Positions 51,313-61,198 of a stretch of 64,000 nucleotides of DNA are shown piece after piece. The stretch lies in NCBI RefSeq assembly GCF_000759025.1, contig NZ_JPOS01000029.1, forward strand, positions 184,694 to 248,693. Direction: 5' to 3'. Below the pieces are notes generated by a model, which was given only the letters and a program-made list of their open reading frames with translations, was not told where the DNA came from and made no database searches. Position numbers and translations under genes: made by a program. Source of the stretch: Phaeodactylibacter xiamenensis. Its GTDB lineage: Bacteria > Bacteroidota > Bacteroidia > Chitinophagales > Saprospiraceae. Position 1 is the first letter of the stretch. Every line of letters starts with the position of its first letter.

Positions 51313-52041
51313 TTATTTGGAAGCACCTTCCTCAGCCCGCACGAGGAGCTGAAAGCCGTTGCCATGAATATTGACGATTTCGATGTTGTTGTCTTTCTTC
51401 AGGTACTTGCGGAGCTTGGTAACGAAGACGTCCATACTACGCGCGGTGAAGTAATTGTCTTCTCCCCAAATTTTGGTCAGGGCTTCGGAGCGTGGCAGAA
51501 TGTCGTTCATGTACATGGCAAACATCCGCAGCAATTGTGCTTCCTTAGGAGACAGTTTGTTTTCTTCCTCCTCCGGGCCGTCCGGGTCGAATGTCAGGAT
51601 ACGTAAGGGGAAGTTAAAGTGGTACTTCCCGATAGTAAACTCCTTGATTTCTTCTCGTGGGTCGGCTTTAGCCTGACTACGCTTCAAAATAGCCTGAATA
51701 CGGTAAAGCAGCTCTTCGGAATTGAAAGGCTTGGAGATATAGTCGTCGGCTCCAATTTTAAATCCTTTGACTACATCCTCCTTCATCGTCTTTGCCGTCA
51801 GGAAAATAATGGGCATGTCCTCATCCTTTTCGCGGATTTCCTTAGCCAGGGTGAACCCATCTTTCTTAGGCATCATGACATCAAAAATGCACAAATCATA
51901 GGTGCCTTCATTGTATTTTTCGAGCCCTTGCTCTCCATCAGTTGCCAGGGTGACGTCATAGTCGTGCATTTCCAGATAGGAGCGCAGGACGTCGCCGAAA
52001 TTTTGGTCATCTTCTACCAGGAGTATCTTATTTTCTGTCAT
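51313..52041 (-). CDS. OmpR-family response regulator
   Basis: A 242-residue regulator with a full receiver: acidic pair in LLVEDDQNFGDVL, phospho-acceptor D54 in CIFDVMMPKKDG, Thr/Lys in FLTAKT. The winged helix follows (KLSPKEAQLLRMFAMYMNDI, LTKIWGEDNYFTARSMDVFV, TKLRKYLKKDNNIEIVNIHG). It resembles RprY. It follows the histidine kinase by 58 bases and probably works with it. The signal is unknown. Confidence 0.93.
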   Translation of the reverse strand: MTENKILLVEDDQNFGDVLRSYLEMHDYDVTLATDGEQGLEKYNEGTYDLCIFDVMMPKKDGFTLAKEIREKDEDMPIIFLTAKTMKEDVVKGFKIGADDYISKPFNSEELLYRIQAILKRSQAKADPREEIKEFTIGKYHFNFPLRILTFDPDGPEEEENKLSPKEAQLLRMFAMYMNDILPRSEALTKIWGEDNYFTARSMDVFVTKLRKYLKKDNNIEIVNIHGNGFQLLVRAEEGASK

Positions 52042-52099
52042 AGTCGGAGGTTTTCTGTTCTGGAGTTAGTTTTTTTTCAGTCGGGTGCTGCACCATTTT

Positions 52100-53629
52100 T
52101 TACTGTTTGTAAGGGAAAAAGAGCGTAAAGCTACTGCCTTTGCCCAGTTCACTTTTCACATCAATCTGCCCCTGATGGGCGGTCATCATGGCTTTGACAT
52201 AACTGAGGCCTAAGCCGAAACCCTTTACATCATGCACATCACCGGTGTGTACCCGGTAGAATTTGTCAAAGATATGCTTGCGCTGCTCTTTGTTCATACC
52301 GATGCCCTTATCGGAGATGGTGACTTCTACGCCGTTCGGGACGTTGCGGGTATGAACCGAAATCTCAGGCTTGTCTGGCGAATACTTATTCGCATTGTCC
52401 AGCAAGTTATTGATGATGTTGGAGATGTGGATATTGTCTCCCTCAATCATCGGGTTGCTGGCTTCCAGCTCTGCCCAGGCTTTACCATCTTTTTTTTCGA
52501 CCTGCAGGCCGATGTTTTCTACCGCGTTATAAATAATGTCATGTAGGTTGACATCAGAAACTTTCAGCGAAAAGTCCTTTTTGTCAATCAAAGCCATTTG
52601 TAGAACTTTCTCTACCTGACTATTCATACGTTTATTTTCTTGTTTTATTATGTTGGCGAAGCGCCCAACCTTGTCTGCTTTACCCGCGATCATCGGGCTT
52701 GTGATGGAATCCGCGGCCAGGGAAATCGTCGCGATCGGCGTTTTGAACTCATGCGTCATGTTATTAATGAAGTCCGTTTTCATGGACGAGAGCTTCTTTT
52801 GCCGGAAAATCACATTGATGGTGTAAGCAAAGCAAAAGAGGATAATAGTTGTAAAAATTATGGATCCTAAGAAGTTGAGCCACAGGGATCTCCAAACAAA
52901 GCTGGTACGTTGCGGGAAGTGGATCATCAGCATGCCTGGAGCCGTTGCATCTTCCGGAAACAGGTCCACTTTATAGCGGGAGTTAAAAATAGTCCGGAAG
53001 CCCGGCAGGATTTCCTTTGGCTGATCGTCCTCTACCACGTAGTGCCCGTCAGCGATAATAAAGCTGTTTTTTTCTCTGGAAAAAACGCCGTAACTGTATT
53101 CGGTATCTATACCCCGGTTAGAAAGTTCCTGCTTAAGAAATTTGTCCAGCTTTTTTAACTTAATACGCTCTTCTAACGGAATCCCCCGAGCGCTTTGTTC
53201 GAAAATCACCATTAACTTGCGATAAGTGTCCTTTCGTTTACGGCATTCGGGAGAGTTACAGTCGTTCAGTAGCTCTGCCGTAAGCCAGTTGAGCCATGCA
53301 CCACGGCTCACCTGATTGCCGCCATTAGCAATATCGGAGGGGCCCCAGTTGAAGTTAGGGGGCAAATTACCAGGCAGGTCAAGTTTTGTCCCGGTGGCTT
53401 CCTGATAATAAGCGGTTTGGAAGCCATTCAGCGAGTATTCAAGCACCTCTTGGCTTTCTTCGGTCTCCAGCCTGCGCGTCACGGCATTAAGCGCGGCATA
53501 AATATTTTTCTCGAAGCGTTCTTCATTCACTGCAACGGCCGTGCGGATGAGGTCCATTTGTAAGATGACCACGCCCAGAACAGCGGCACTCATCAGTCCG
53601 ATTATCGCCCAGATTGCTTTTTTATTCAT
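52100..53629 (-). CDS. Sensor histidine kinase
   Basis: A 509-residue kinase from ATG 53629 (MNKKAIWAIIGLMSAAVLGV); the in-frame start at 53701 lacks the membrane context. One N-terminal helix and a second near residues ~255-278 (FLGSIIFTTIILFCFAYTIN) border a ~230-residue periplasmic sensor. The H-box is FINNMTHEFKTPIATISLAA, N-box SNIINNLLDNANKYSPD, and G-boxes VTISDKGIGMNKEQRKHIFD and KGFGLGLSYVKAMM. It pairs with the response regulator downstream. Confidence 0.93.
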   Translation of the reverse strand: MNKKAIWAIIGLMSAAVLGVVILQMDLIRTAVAVNEERFEKNIYAALNAVTRRLETEESQEVLEYSLNGFQTAYYQEATGTKLDLPGNLPPNFNWGPSDIANGGNQVSRGAWLNWLTAELLNDCNSPECRKRKDTYRKLMVIFEQSARGIPLEERIKLKKLDKFLKQELSNRGIDTEYSYGVFSREKNSFIIADGHYVVEDDQPKEILPGFRTIFNSRYKVDLFPEDATAPGMLMIHFPQRTSFVWRSLWLNFLGSIIFTTIILFCFAYTINVIFRQKKLSSMKTDFINNMTHEFKTPIATISLAADSITSPMIAGKADKVGRFANIIKQENKRMNSQVEKVLQMALIDKKDFSLKVSDVNLHDIIYNAVENIGLQVEKKDGKAWAELEASNPMIEGDNIHISNIINNLLDNANKYSPDKPEISVHTRNVPNGVEVTISDKGIGMNKEQRKHIFDKFYRVHTGDVHDVKGFGLGLSYVKAMMTAHQGQIDVKSELGKGSSFTLFFPYKQ

Positions 53630-54282
53630 AAAGAACGACCTTCTTGGTTTGTGTTTAATAGGGGTTCTTATCTGAAGCAAATAAGAACTTTGACCTATCA
53701 AACAGGAACTTAACTCTTAAAGTTAAACATTCCTGTCAGGGCCACGTCGTGTTTAACAGACCTTTAACGCCGCAGGGTAAGATGGTGTTTTTTCTTGCGG
53801 CAATCCGTTATTTTGTAATTTGGGCGACATTTTGGCTTGCATTAATAAATTCCCGATGATCTGTAGTTCAGAATGCAAATTCAATATTTTTTTTGGCAAG
53901 TGGGCAATGAATTTGAAGTATGTTTTTTGTTTTGCTTTGGGACAAAGCCTCGTACTCCAAAGAAAAGGTGCGGTTTCGGGGCCATCTTGTTAAATTATTT
54001 CTTTACTGCCCTTCGATTTGGTATATTTGCTAAAGTTTAAACAATGAATTGCCCAAGCTGCCCCGGATATAAAATGCTCTGCGCGCTATTGGCCGTTGCT
54101 GTCCAATTCGTGTAAAGCACCCCACTAAACCTACCAAAAGAATCAAATAAGCACACACCTAAAATAATTATTATCGCCCAAAAACCATGACGGCGCTGCT
54201 GCTTCTTTGTATGCAACGATCATCTCCTGATGGAGATAACGGAAGAAATCATTTGGTTCGTTCAAGACTTTGATTGCATAAC
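53630..54282. other. Long regulatory-looking intergenic region before the adhesin
   Basis: About 650 bases with no gene. The two flanking genes are divergent, so both promoters lie here. AT-rich blocks occur around 53880-53945. A TATATTTG element is annotated separately; a small 28-residue frame from ATG 54187 lacks support. Confidence 0.6.
54022..54029 (+). promoter_or_regulatory. Candidate -7 element for the giant adhesin
   Basis: TATATTTG fits TAnnTTTG, ~253 bases before the start. Upstream TTTA at 54002-54005 is at 16 bases, near but not at the usual spacing. A long leader would follow. Confidence 0.35.
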
Positions 54283-57200
54283 ATGAAGAGAAATCTACTC
54301 CTTTGCCTTTTGACGCTGACTACTATCTCACTTTGGGCACAACAACCCCCCGGACCATGCCCTCCCGGTGAGCCGGCGCTTGCCAACAACTGCGGTGCAG
54401 CTTGCGTACTTTGTGACTTTACGACGTTCACAAGTAGTAACGATAACCCCAATACCGGGCAACAGGTACCCCCTGATTTTTGCCCTGGTCAGCCCATTCA
54501 GCCCCACAACGTTCAATGGGTGGGCTTTGTCGCTGGTACACCCAATATATCGATGAATGTACTTGTGGAAAACTGCAATGATGGGAATGGACTGCAAATC
54601 GGAGTTTGGGGTACTTCCGATTGCTCATCGTTTAACCTCGTCTCACAGTGTTCTTACCAGGTCAACCCCAATACCCCTACGCCATTTAATATGACCGGGC
54701 TTACCGTTGGAGCAACTTATTTCTTCATTGTGGATGGCTTCGATGATGACGTATGCGACTTCACCGTCAACGTCACTTCCGGTAGTACTACCGTCCCACC
54801 GGTGTCGGGTGTTCCCAACATCATACCCACCACGCCTCCGCCATACTGCCCGGGCAGCACAGTGACTTTAACTGTCAACGGCGTGCAAAATGCCGGTGCC
54901 TACCAGTGGACGGTCAATGGCACACCGGTTAATCAGGGCAACCAGGAAACAGTGACAATTAACCTGCCAGATGAGGCGAACTACACCATTTGTGTTACGC
55001 CGAGTAACGCCTGTAATGGTGCGGGCATCCCCAACTGTACCACTATCTCAACTACACCGCCCCCAACCGAAATGATCACCGAAGTGATCTGTCAGGATGA
55101 AGCGCCGTATACCTATCAGGGCTCTCCGCCTTTCTTTGAGACGGGAGTTTATAACTTTTCCTATTTTCAGAATGGCTGTCAGCAACCGGTGCAGCTGGAC
55201 TTAACCGTAATCCCTCCTATCCCGCCCACTTTAATTACGGCGGAAATCTGCGAGGATGAAACCTACATCTTCCAGGGTACTCCGCTTAACCAAACCGGTC
55301 AGTACGAAGAAACGCTGACGACTGCTGATGGATGCGATAGTACCGTCATCCTCAACCTTACCGTAAACCCCAATACCTTTCAAAATATAGGGGAGGTCTT
55401 TATTTGTGAAACCCTTTTACCCTACATGGCCGGAGGGCCGGGGGGCGTGCCCATTTCACAGCCTGGCCCCTTTCAGGTGATACTTCCTAATGCCTTCGGG
55501 TGTGATCAGGTCACTGTGGGGTTCCTAACAATTACCTCGCCGGGCCTCATCATTGTAGATACAACCGTTTGTGAAGGAGAGCTTGTCATAATCGGGGATA
55601 TTTTTAACGGTGGTTCCACTTTCACCGAAACGGGCTTCTACTCGGGAAATTTCACTGATCCGGGTGGATGTCAGAGTACTTTTCAGCTGGACCTCACCGT
55701 TTATGACCCGGTAACCAATATAGACACCACCATCTGTAACGGAGAGTCACTGACTGTGGGCGGTAATGAGTACAGTGCCGGCACAACGGATTTAGAAATC
55801 ACGCTTCCTTCACAAACACCGGGTATCGATTGTGATAGTACCGTGATTTTAAACCTTACCATTCTTGACCCTATCGAAACTTTTCTGGAAGAAGAGATCT
55901 GCGAAGGGGACACCGCTATGGTAGGCTCCGAAATTTTCACCACAACCGGGGAGTACACCGTTCTGCTGCAGGCCAGCAACGGATGCGACAGTACCGTCTT
56001 CCTTGACCTGCTCGTCAACCCCAACGTTGAAACAACGATCACGCCGGAGGTGTGCTTTGGAGATGATTTTGTGCTCGGAGACTCTACCTTCACGGCCACC
56101 GGCACTTATGAAGTACCGCTGATGACCACTGAGGGCTGCGATAGTACCGTTATTGTTGAGCTCACCGTCAAGCCGGAAATTACAACAACGCTCGACGAAT
56201 CCATTTGTGAAGGAGACGCTTTCACGGTAGGAGGCATGAGTTTTGATACTACGGGTACCTATGACGTGGTATTGACCGCAGCGGATGGTTGCGACAGTAC
56301 CGTCACCCTGAACCTTGACGTCATCCCAACCGTATTTACAACGCTCGATGAAGAAGTATGTAATGGTGGCAGTTTCACAGTGGGCACTTCCACTTACGAT
56401 GTGACGGGCACCTACATGGATACGCTCCCGGCAATAAACACGGGCTGCGATAGTGTTATCACCCTGAACCTGACTGTCCTCGACCCGATTATTGAGGACA
56501 TCACCCGTAAGGTGTGTACCGGACAGGCAGTAATGGTGGGAAGCAGCACCTACGATTCGCCGGGTATGTATACCGACACCCTGATGACGCCTGAGGGCTG
56601 CGACAGTATCGTCAATTTAACGCTTACGATCGAAGATGTGATCCGGGATACACTGTCCACCTCTATATGTGAAGGAGAAGTCTTCACCGTAGCCGGCACC
56701 GATTATGATGCGACCGGGCTTTATCCTAATGACTTTGTTACGGCTTCGGGTTGTGATAGTGTGTTCTACCTGAACCTCACCGTTGTCCCAACCCGGATTA
56801 CGGTGATAGACAGCACCATTTGTGATGGGGAAAGCGTAACCATTCTGGGCAACGACTATACCACCACAGGCATGTTTGAAGACGTGACCACGGCGGTGGA
56901 AACGGGTTGCGACAGTATTGTCCGGCTCAACCTTACGGTGCTGAATGTCCCACGGACCGACCTTACAGAATCCATCTGTGACGGGGAGACTTATACGGTA
57001 GGTACCTCAGATTATACCACGACTGGTATGTACGCAGATACCTTACAGGCGGCGAATGGCTGCGACAGTATCATCACGCTGGACCTGACCGTGCTTGATG
57101 TACCGGAAATAGGCCTTACCGAGTCAATTTGTGATGGAGAAACGTACACGGTAGGCACTTCTGATTATACCGCATCCGGATTCTACACCGACACCCTTGT

Positions 57201-60200
57201 GGCGGCAAATGGCTGTGATAGCATCGTAATGCTGGACCTGACGGTACTCAATGTACCTGAAGTTGACCTGGTAGAAAGCATTTGTCAGTTCGAGTCTTAC
57301 GAAGTGGGCCCATCCAGCTACACCATGAGCGGGAGCTATGTGGATACGCTCGTTGCGGCAAATGGCTGCGATAGTATTGTCAGCCTTGAACTGACAGTAT
57401 TCCCCGTGAAGCGGGACACCCTGGATATTACCATTTGCAATGCCTCTTCCTACACGGTTGGTAGCAACACCTACAACGTGGAAGGCACCTACGTAGATAC
57501 CCTCAGTTCTAACCTGACGGGCTGTGACAGTATTGTTACCCTGAACCTGACGGTACGCGATTTCTTCGAAATCAATCTGAACCGCACAGTATGCGAAGGA
57601 GAGTCTTTCACAGTGGGTACAACGCCTTACGACTCCACCGGGATGTACTCTCAGACCTTCATTTCCGTGGAGGGCTGCGATAGTATTGTGAATCTCAATC
57701 TTACCGTCATTCCATTCCCACGGACCGACCTGGCACCTGTCATTTGCGAAGGGGATACTTTTAATGTGGCGGGCAATCCTTATTTCCAGACCGGCGTGTA
57801 TATGGATACGCTGACTTCCTTTGTCTCAGGCTGCGACAGTATTATTACCCTTGACCTTACCGTCAATCCAACGCTGTTTACCAGTCTTACAGAAGAAATT
57901 TGCGATTACGAAACTTACACTGTAGGCACTTCGGTCTACAATACCACAGGGATTTATACAGATACCCTCAGTTCGGTGGTGACCGGCTGCGATAGTATCG
58001 TTACCCTGGACCTGACAGTGCACCCTACGCTGTTTACTGATCTGACGGAGGAAATTTGCGATGGGGAGACTTACACGGTTGGCACTTCTGACTACACCAC
58101 GAGCGGAAACTATGTGGATACCCTTAGCTCAGTTGTCACAGGCTGCGACAGTATTATCACACTGGACCTGACGGTGTATCCCATCCCGATGACGAGCCTG
58201 ACGGAAATTGTTTGTTTTGGTGATACCTATACCGTTGGTACTTCCACCTATGATGCCACTGGCAACTTTGTGGATACGTTGACCTCAGCGGTGACCGGCT
58301 GCGATAGTATTGTCATGCTCGACCTGACGGTACGGGAGGAAATCCGAACGGAGCTGGTGCAGGAGATTTGCGACTATGAGACCTTCTCCGTTGGCAACAG
58401 TACCTACAATACTACTGGTATGTACGCGGATACGCTCACCTCGATCGCCACTGGCTGCGACAGTATCGTCACGCTTGACCTGACCGTACACCCGACCTTG
58501 TTCACCGAGCTGACGGAGGAAATCTGTGATTACGAAACCTTCACGGTGGGCAGTAGTACTTACAATACGACCGGCGTGCATGTAGATACGCTCAGCTCGG
58601 TAGTGACCGGCTGCGACAGTATCGTCACGCTTGACCTGACCGTGCATCCGACCTTGTTCACCGAACTGACGGAGGAAATTTGCGATGGGGAGACTTATAC
58701 CGTTGGCACTTCTGATTACACGACGAGCGGGAACTATGTGGATACGCTCAGTTCGGTCGTCACCGGCTGCGACAGTATCATTACGCTGGATCTGACGGTG
58801 CACCCCATTCCGATGACGAACCTGACGGAAATCGTTTGCTTTGGCGATACCTATACCGTTGGCACTTCTACCTACGATGCCACTGGGAACTATGTGGACA
58901 CGCTCAGCTCGGTCATCACCGGCTGCGACAGCATAGTTACTCTTGACCTGACAGTTCGGGAGGAAATCCGCACGGAACTGGTACAGGAGATTTGCGACTA
59001 CGAGACCTTCTCCGTTGGTAACAGCAATTATAATACCACTGGTATGTACGCGGATACGCTTACCTCGGTAGCCACCGGTTGCGACAGCATCGTCACGCTG
59101 GATCTGACGGTGTACCCGACGCTGTTCACTGAACTGACGGAGGAAATCTGCGACTACGAGACCTTTACAGTGGGCAGCAGCACCTATAATACGACCGGCG
59201 TGCATGTAGATACGCTCAGTTCGGTGGAGACCGGTTGCGATAGTATCGTTACCCTCAACCTGACGGTGCACCCAACCCTGTTTACCTCACTCACACAGGA
59301 GATTTGCGATGGCGAGAGCTTTGGCGTCGGCACATCTACCTACACTACAAGCGGCACTTTCGTAGACACGCTTAGCTCAATGGTGACGGGCTGCGACAGT
59401 ATCATCACCCTGGACCTGACCGTGTACCCGATCGAAATGACTATGCTTACGGAAGAGATTTGCGAAAGCGAAACCTTTAGTGTTGGGTCCTCGACCTACA
59501 GCGAGGCAGGCAGTTATACAGATACGCTGACCTCGGTGGTGACTGGATGTGATAGTATCGTCATGCTCGATCTGGTCGTTAATCCCGAGTACGAAATTAC
59601 TTTACAGGAGAATATCTGCGACGGAGAGTCCTTCCCTGTTGGCGCAGAAAGCTTCTCGCAAACGGGCACTTATACCGTTCCATTGACTACGGCAGCGGGC
59701 TGTGACAGTATCGTCACCCTTGAGCTATCCGTCTTCCCCTGCGAGCTGCAGTTTGCCAACGAAGCAACGGATGTCAGCTGTTTCAACGACTCCGACGGGG
59801 AGGTAGCTTTTGAAGTGCTGGTAGGTACGCCGCCCTATACCTTTACCTGGCAGGCGCTGCCGGGAGGGCTGCCCAATGGCAACGGCACTATTGATGGCAA
59901 CAACCTTGAAGAAGTCATTGACCAATTGCCGGCCGGTACCTATCGTATTGATGTGGTGGACAGCTCCCCATTTGAAATTTCCGGCAGCTTCCAGGTCGTA
60001 GTGGCACAACCAGAGCCTGTCGATATTGAGTTGCTGCTTTCCGAATACAATCAGTTCAACGTGAGCTGCGCATCCGAAACAGATGGCTTTATTAATGGTA
60101 TTGTTACCGGTGGCATCCCACCTTACAGTTATACCTGGAGCAATGGAAGCCGCCTGGATGGCATTGATGAGCTCGGCGCTGGCACTTACAGCCTTACCGT

Positions 60201-61035
60201 AACGGATGCTAACGGGTGTACTGCTTCAGCAGAAGCAACACTAATTGAACCTGAAGGCTTGAATGTCGCTCTAAGTGTTACCGATCCCCTTTGCTTTGGC
60301 GATGAAGCAGGCGTGGTCAGTGTTGACGCAGTGGAAGGAGGGGTCACTCCATATGTCTATGGTATAGATGGCTCTCCAATGTCAGGCAGCCCACTGTTTA
60401 CCAACCTGACCATCGGCTCACACCTTGTACAGGTGCAGGATGCGAATGGTTGTACAGATTTACAAGAGGTTATTGTCAATCAGCCGGAAGAGCTAATCGT
60501 TGATCTGGGCGATGATATAGACATCGAGCTGGGTGAAAGTGTAGAGCTCTACGCAGAGACTACCAACGATGATATGATTGCGCAGTACATTTGGCGTATT
60601 GATACAGCTGCACGCCCCTCCTGCCTGGATTGTGTCGATCCGTTGATCACGCCGCAGGTGACGATGTCTTATTTCGTTACCGTAATTGATGAGAACAACT
60701 GTCAGGCAACCGATCAGATCACGGTATTCGTAGACAAAGACCGGGATGTTTTCATTCCGAATGTCTTCTCGCCTAATGGAGATGGCAGCAATGATGTCTT
60801 TACCATCTTTGCGGGGCCTGAGGTCATCCGGGTCAACAGCTTCCAGGTTTACAACCGGTGGGGTGAACCGATGTACGAAATCTACGACTTCCCGGCTAAT
60901 GATCCTACCTTCGGCTGGGATGGCACTCACCGGGGCGAACTGATGAACGGGGGCGTCTACGTCTACGTCGCTGAGATTGAGTTCGTGGATGGTGTCATTG
61001 AACTATACAAAGGCGATGTCCTGCTGATGCGGTAA
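54283..61035 (+). CDS. Giant repeat adhesin exported by T9SS (SprB-like)
   Basis: A 2250-residue surface protein from ATG 54283 (signal MKRNLLLCLLTLTTISLWAQ). Residues ~25-175 form a CUB/PPC-like domain with Cys pairs (CVLCDFTTFTSS, DDDVCDFTVNVTSG). A PKD-like domain follows at ~180-260. Residues ~262-1816 hold about 30 repeats of 50-52 residues, each with two Cys (EEICDGETYTVGTSDY and VVTGCDSIVTLDLTV). Then three SprB-type repeats (~1816-2085, CFNDSDGEVAFEVL, GGIPPYSYTWSNGS, PLCFGDEAGVVSV), a linker, and a T9SS type B C-terminal domain at ~2155-2250 (FIPNVFSPNGDGSNDVF, FQVYNRWGEPMYE). Probably a gliding or attachment adhesin. The later repeats include a 624-bp segmental duplication. Confidence 0.95.
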   Translation: MKRNLLLCLLTLTTISLWAQQPPGPCPPGEPALANNCGAACVLCDFTTFTSSNDNPNTGQQVPPDFCPGQPIQPHNVQWVGFVAGTPNISMNVLVENCNDGNGLQIGVWGTSDCSSFNLVSQCSYQVNPNTPTPFNMTGLTVGATYFFIVDGFDDDVCDFTVNVTSGSTTVPPVSGVPNIIPTTPPPYCPGSTVTLTVNGVQNAGAYQWTVNGTPVNQGNQETVTINLPDEANYTICVTPSNACNGAGIPNCTTISTTPPPTEMITEVICQDEAPYTYQGSPPFFETGVYNFSYFQNGCQQPVQLDLTVIPPIPPTLITAEICEDETYIFQGTPLNQTGQYEETLTTADGCDSTVILNLTVNPNTFQNIGEVFICETLLPYMAGGPGGVPISQPGPFQVILPNAFGCDQVTVGFLTITSPGLIIVDTTVCEGELVIIGDIFNGGSTFTETGFYSGNFTDPGGCQSTFQLDLTVYDPVTNIDTTICNGESLTVGGNEYSAGTTDLEITLPSQTPGIDCDSTVILNLTILDPIETFLEEEICEGDTAMVGSEIFTTTGEYTVLLQASNGCDSTVFLDLLVNPNVETTITPEVCFGDDFVLGDSTFTATGTYEVPLMTTEGCDSTVIVELTVKPEITTTLDESICEGDAFTVGGMSFDTTGTYDVVLTAADGCDSTVTLNLDVIPTVFTTLDEEVCNGGSFTVGTSTYDVTGTYMDTLPAINTGCDSVITLNLTVLDPIIEDITRKVCTGQAVMVGSSTYDSPGMYTDTLMTPEGCDSIVNLTLTIEDVIRDTLSTSICEGEVFTVAGTDYDATGLYPNDFVTASGCDSVFYLNLTVVPTRITVIDSTICDGESVTILGNDYTTTGMFEDVTTAVETGCDSIVRLNLTVLNVPRTDLTESICDGETYTVGTSDYTTTGMYADTLQAANGCDSIITLDLTVLDVPEIGLTESICDGETYTVGTSDYTASGFYTDTLVAANGCDSIVMLDLTVLNVPEVDLVESICQFESYEVGPSSYTMSGSYVDTLVAANGCDSIVSLELTVFPVKRDTLDITICNASSYTVGSNTYNVEGTYVDTLSSNLTGCDSIVTLNLTVRDFFEINLNRTVCEGESFTVGTTPYDSTGMYSQTFISVEGCDSIVNLNLTVIPFPRTDLAPVICEGDTFNVAGNPYFQTGVYMDTLTSFVSGCDSIITLDLTVNPTLFTSLTEEICDYETYTVGTSVYNTTGIYTDTLSSVVTGCDSIVTLDLTVHPTLFTDLTEEICDGETYTVGTSDYTTSGNYVDTLSSVVTGCDSIITLDLTVYPIPMTSLTEIVCFGDTYTVGTSTYDATGNFVDTLTSAVTGCDSIVMLDLTVREEIRTELVQEICDYETFSVGNSTYNTTGMYADTLTSIATGCDSIVTLDLTVHPTLFTELTEEICDYETFTVGSSTYNTTGVHVDTLSSVVTGCDSIVTLDLTVHPTLFTELTEEICDGETYTVGTSDYTTSGNYVDTLSSVVTGCDSIITLDLTVHPIPMTNLTEIVCFGDTYTVGTSTYDATGNYVDTLSSVITGCDSIVTLDLTVREEIRTELVQEICDYETFSVGNSNYNTTGMYADTLTSVATGCDSIVTLDLTVYPTLFTELTEEICDYETFTVGSSTYNTTGVHVDTLSSVETGCDSIVTLNLTVHPTLFTSLTQEICDGESFGVGTSTYTTSGTFVDTLSSMVTGCDSIITLDLTVYPIEMTMLTEEICESETFSVGSSTYSEAGSYTDTLTSVVTGCDSIVMLDLVVNPEYEITLQENICDGESFPVGAESFSQTGTYTVPLTTAAGCDSIVTLELSVFPCELQFANEATDVSCFNDSDGEVAFEVLVGTPPYTFTWQALPGGLPNGNGTIDGNNLEEVIDQLPAGTYRIDVVDSSPFEISGSFQVVVAQPEPVDIELLLSEYNQFNVSCASETDGFINGIVTGGIPPYSYTWSNGSRLDGIDELGAGTYSLTVTDANGCTASAEATLIEPEGLNVALSVTDPLCFGDEAGVVSVDAVEGGVTPYVYGIDGSPMSGSPLFTNLTIGSHLVQVQDANGCTDLQEVIVNQPEELIVDLGDDIDIELGESVELYAETTNDDMIAQYIWRIDTAARPSCLDCVDPLITPQVTMSYFVTVIDENNCQATDQITVFVDKDRDVFIPNVFSPNGDGSNDVFTIFAGPEVIRVNSFQVYNRWGEPMYEIYDFPANDPTFGWDGTHRGELMNGGVYVYVAEIEFVDGVIELYKGDVLLMR
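55070..59730. repeat. Block of ~30 tandem 150-156-bp repeats
   Basis: Counted by the GCDS-type motif, about 29 to 30 units lie in the adhesin. Early units are divergent (ADGCDSTVILNL), later ones nearly identical (VVTGCDSIVTLDLTV), indicating recent expansion at the 3' part. Two Cys per unit suggest a disulphide-locked beta-sandwich. Confidence 0.85.
58021..59268. repeat. Direct duplication of a 624-bp four-unit block
   Basis: 58021-58644 and 58645-59268 code for the same order of four units (starting LTEEICDGETY, then LTEIVCFGDTY, LVQEICDYETF, LTEEICDYETF) with few differences. Period 624 = 4 x 156 bases. The same unit sequences recur in the window's last 249 bases. Confidence 0.85.
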
Positions 61036-61062
61036 TGCCCTGTGATTTCAATAGACTTATGC

Positions 61063-61097
61063 AAAAGCCCGGCTGCCAAACGTTAGCCGGTCTTTTG
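61063..61097 (+). terminator. Terminator of the giant adhesin
   Basis: CCGGCT pairs with AGCCGG over a ten-base loop, followed by TCTTTT, 34 bases after the stop. Confidence 0.55.
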
Positions 61098-61130
61098 TGT
61101 GTGGAGAGCATAACGATAAGGCCGGATACT

Positions 61131-61171
61131 AAAAAGAAAACCGGAAGCTTGCTCTGTGCAAACTTCCGGTT
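61131..61171 (-). terminator. Terminator of lipA
   Basis: On the minus strand, AACCGGAAGTTT pairs with AAGCTTCCGGTT and is followed by TTCTTTTT, 28 bases after the lipA stop. Confidence 0.75.
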
Positions 61172-61198
61172 AACAAGGTCTTTTAGAGAAAGCCGTTC

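Noticed and set aside
54187..54273. 28-residue frame in the adhesin leader
   Set aside because: No conserved feature or ribosome-binding site; probably chance.
58285..59271. Minus-strand frame of 328 residues with internal repeats
   Set aside because: Its repeats only mirror the 156-bp periodicity of the adhesin, a multiple of three that keeps antisense frames open.
55070..59730. Repeat block as a CRISPR array
   Set aside because: The repeats are 150-156 bases, coding, and lack short repeat/spacer alternation; no cas genes are near.
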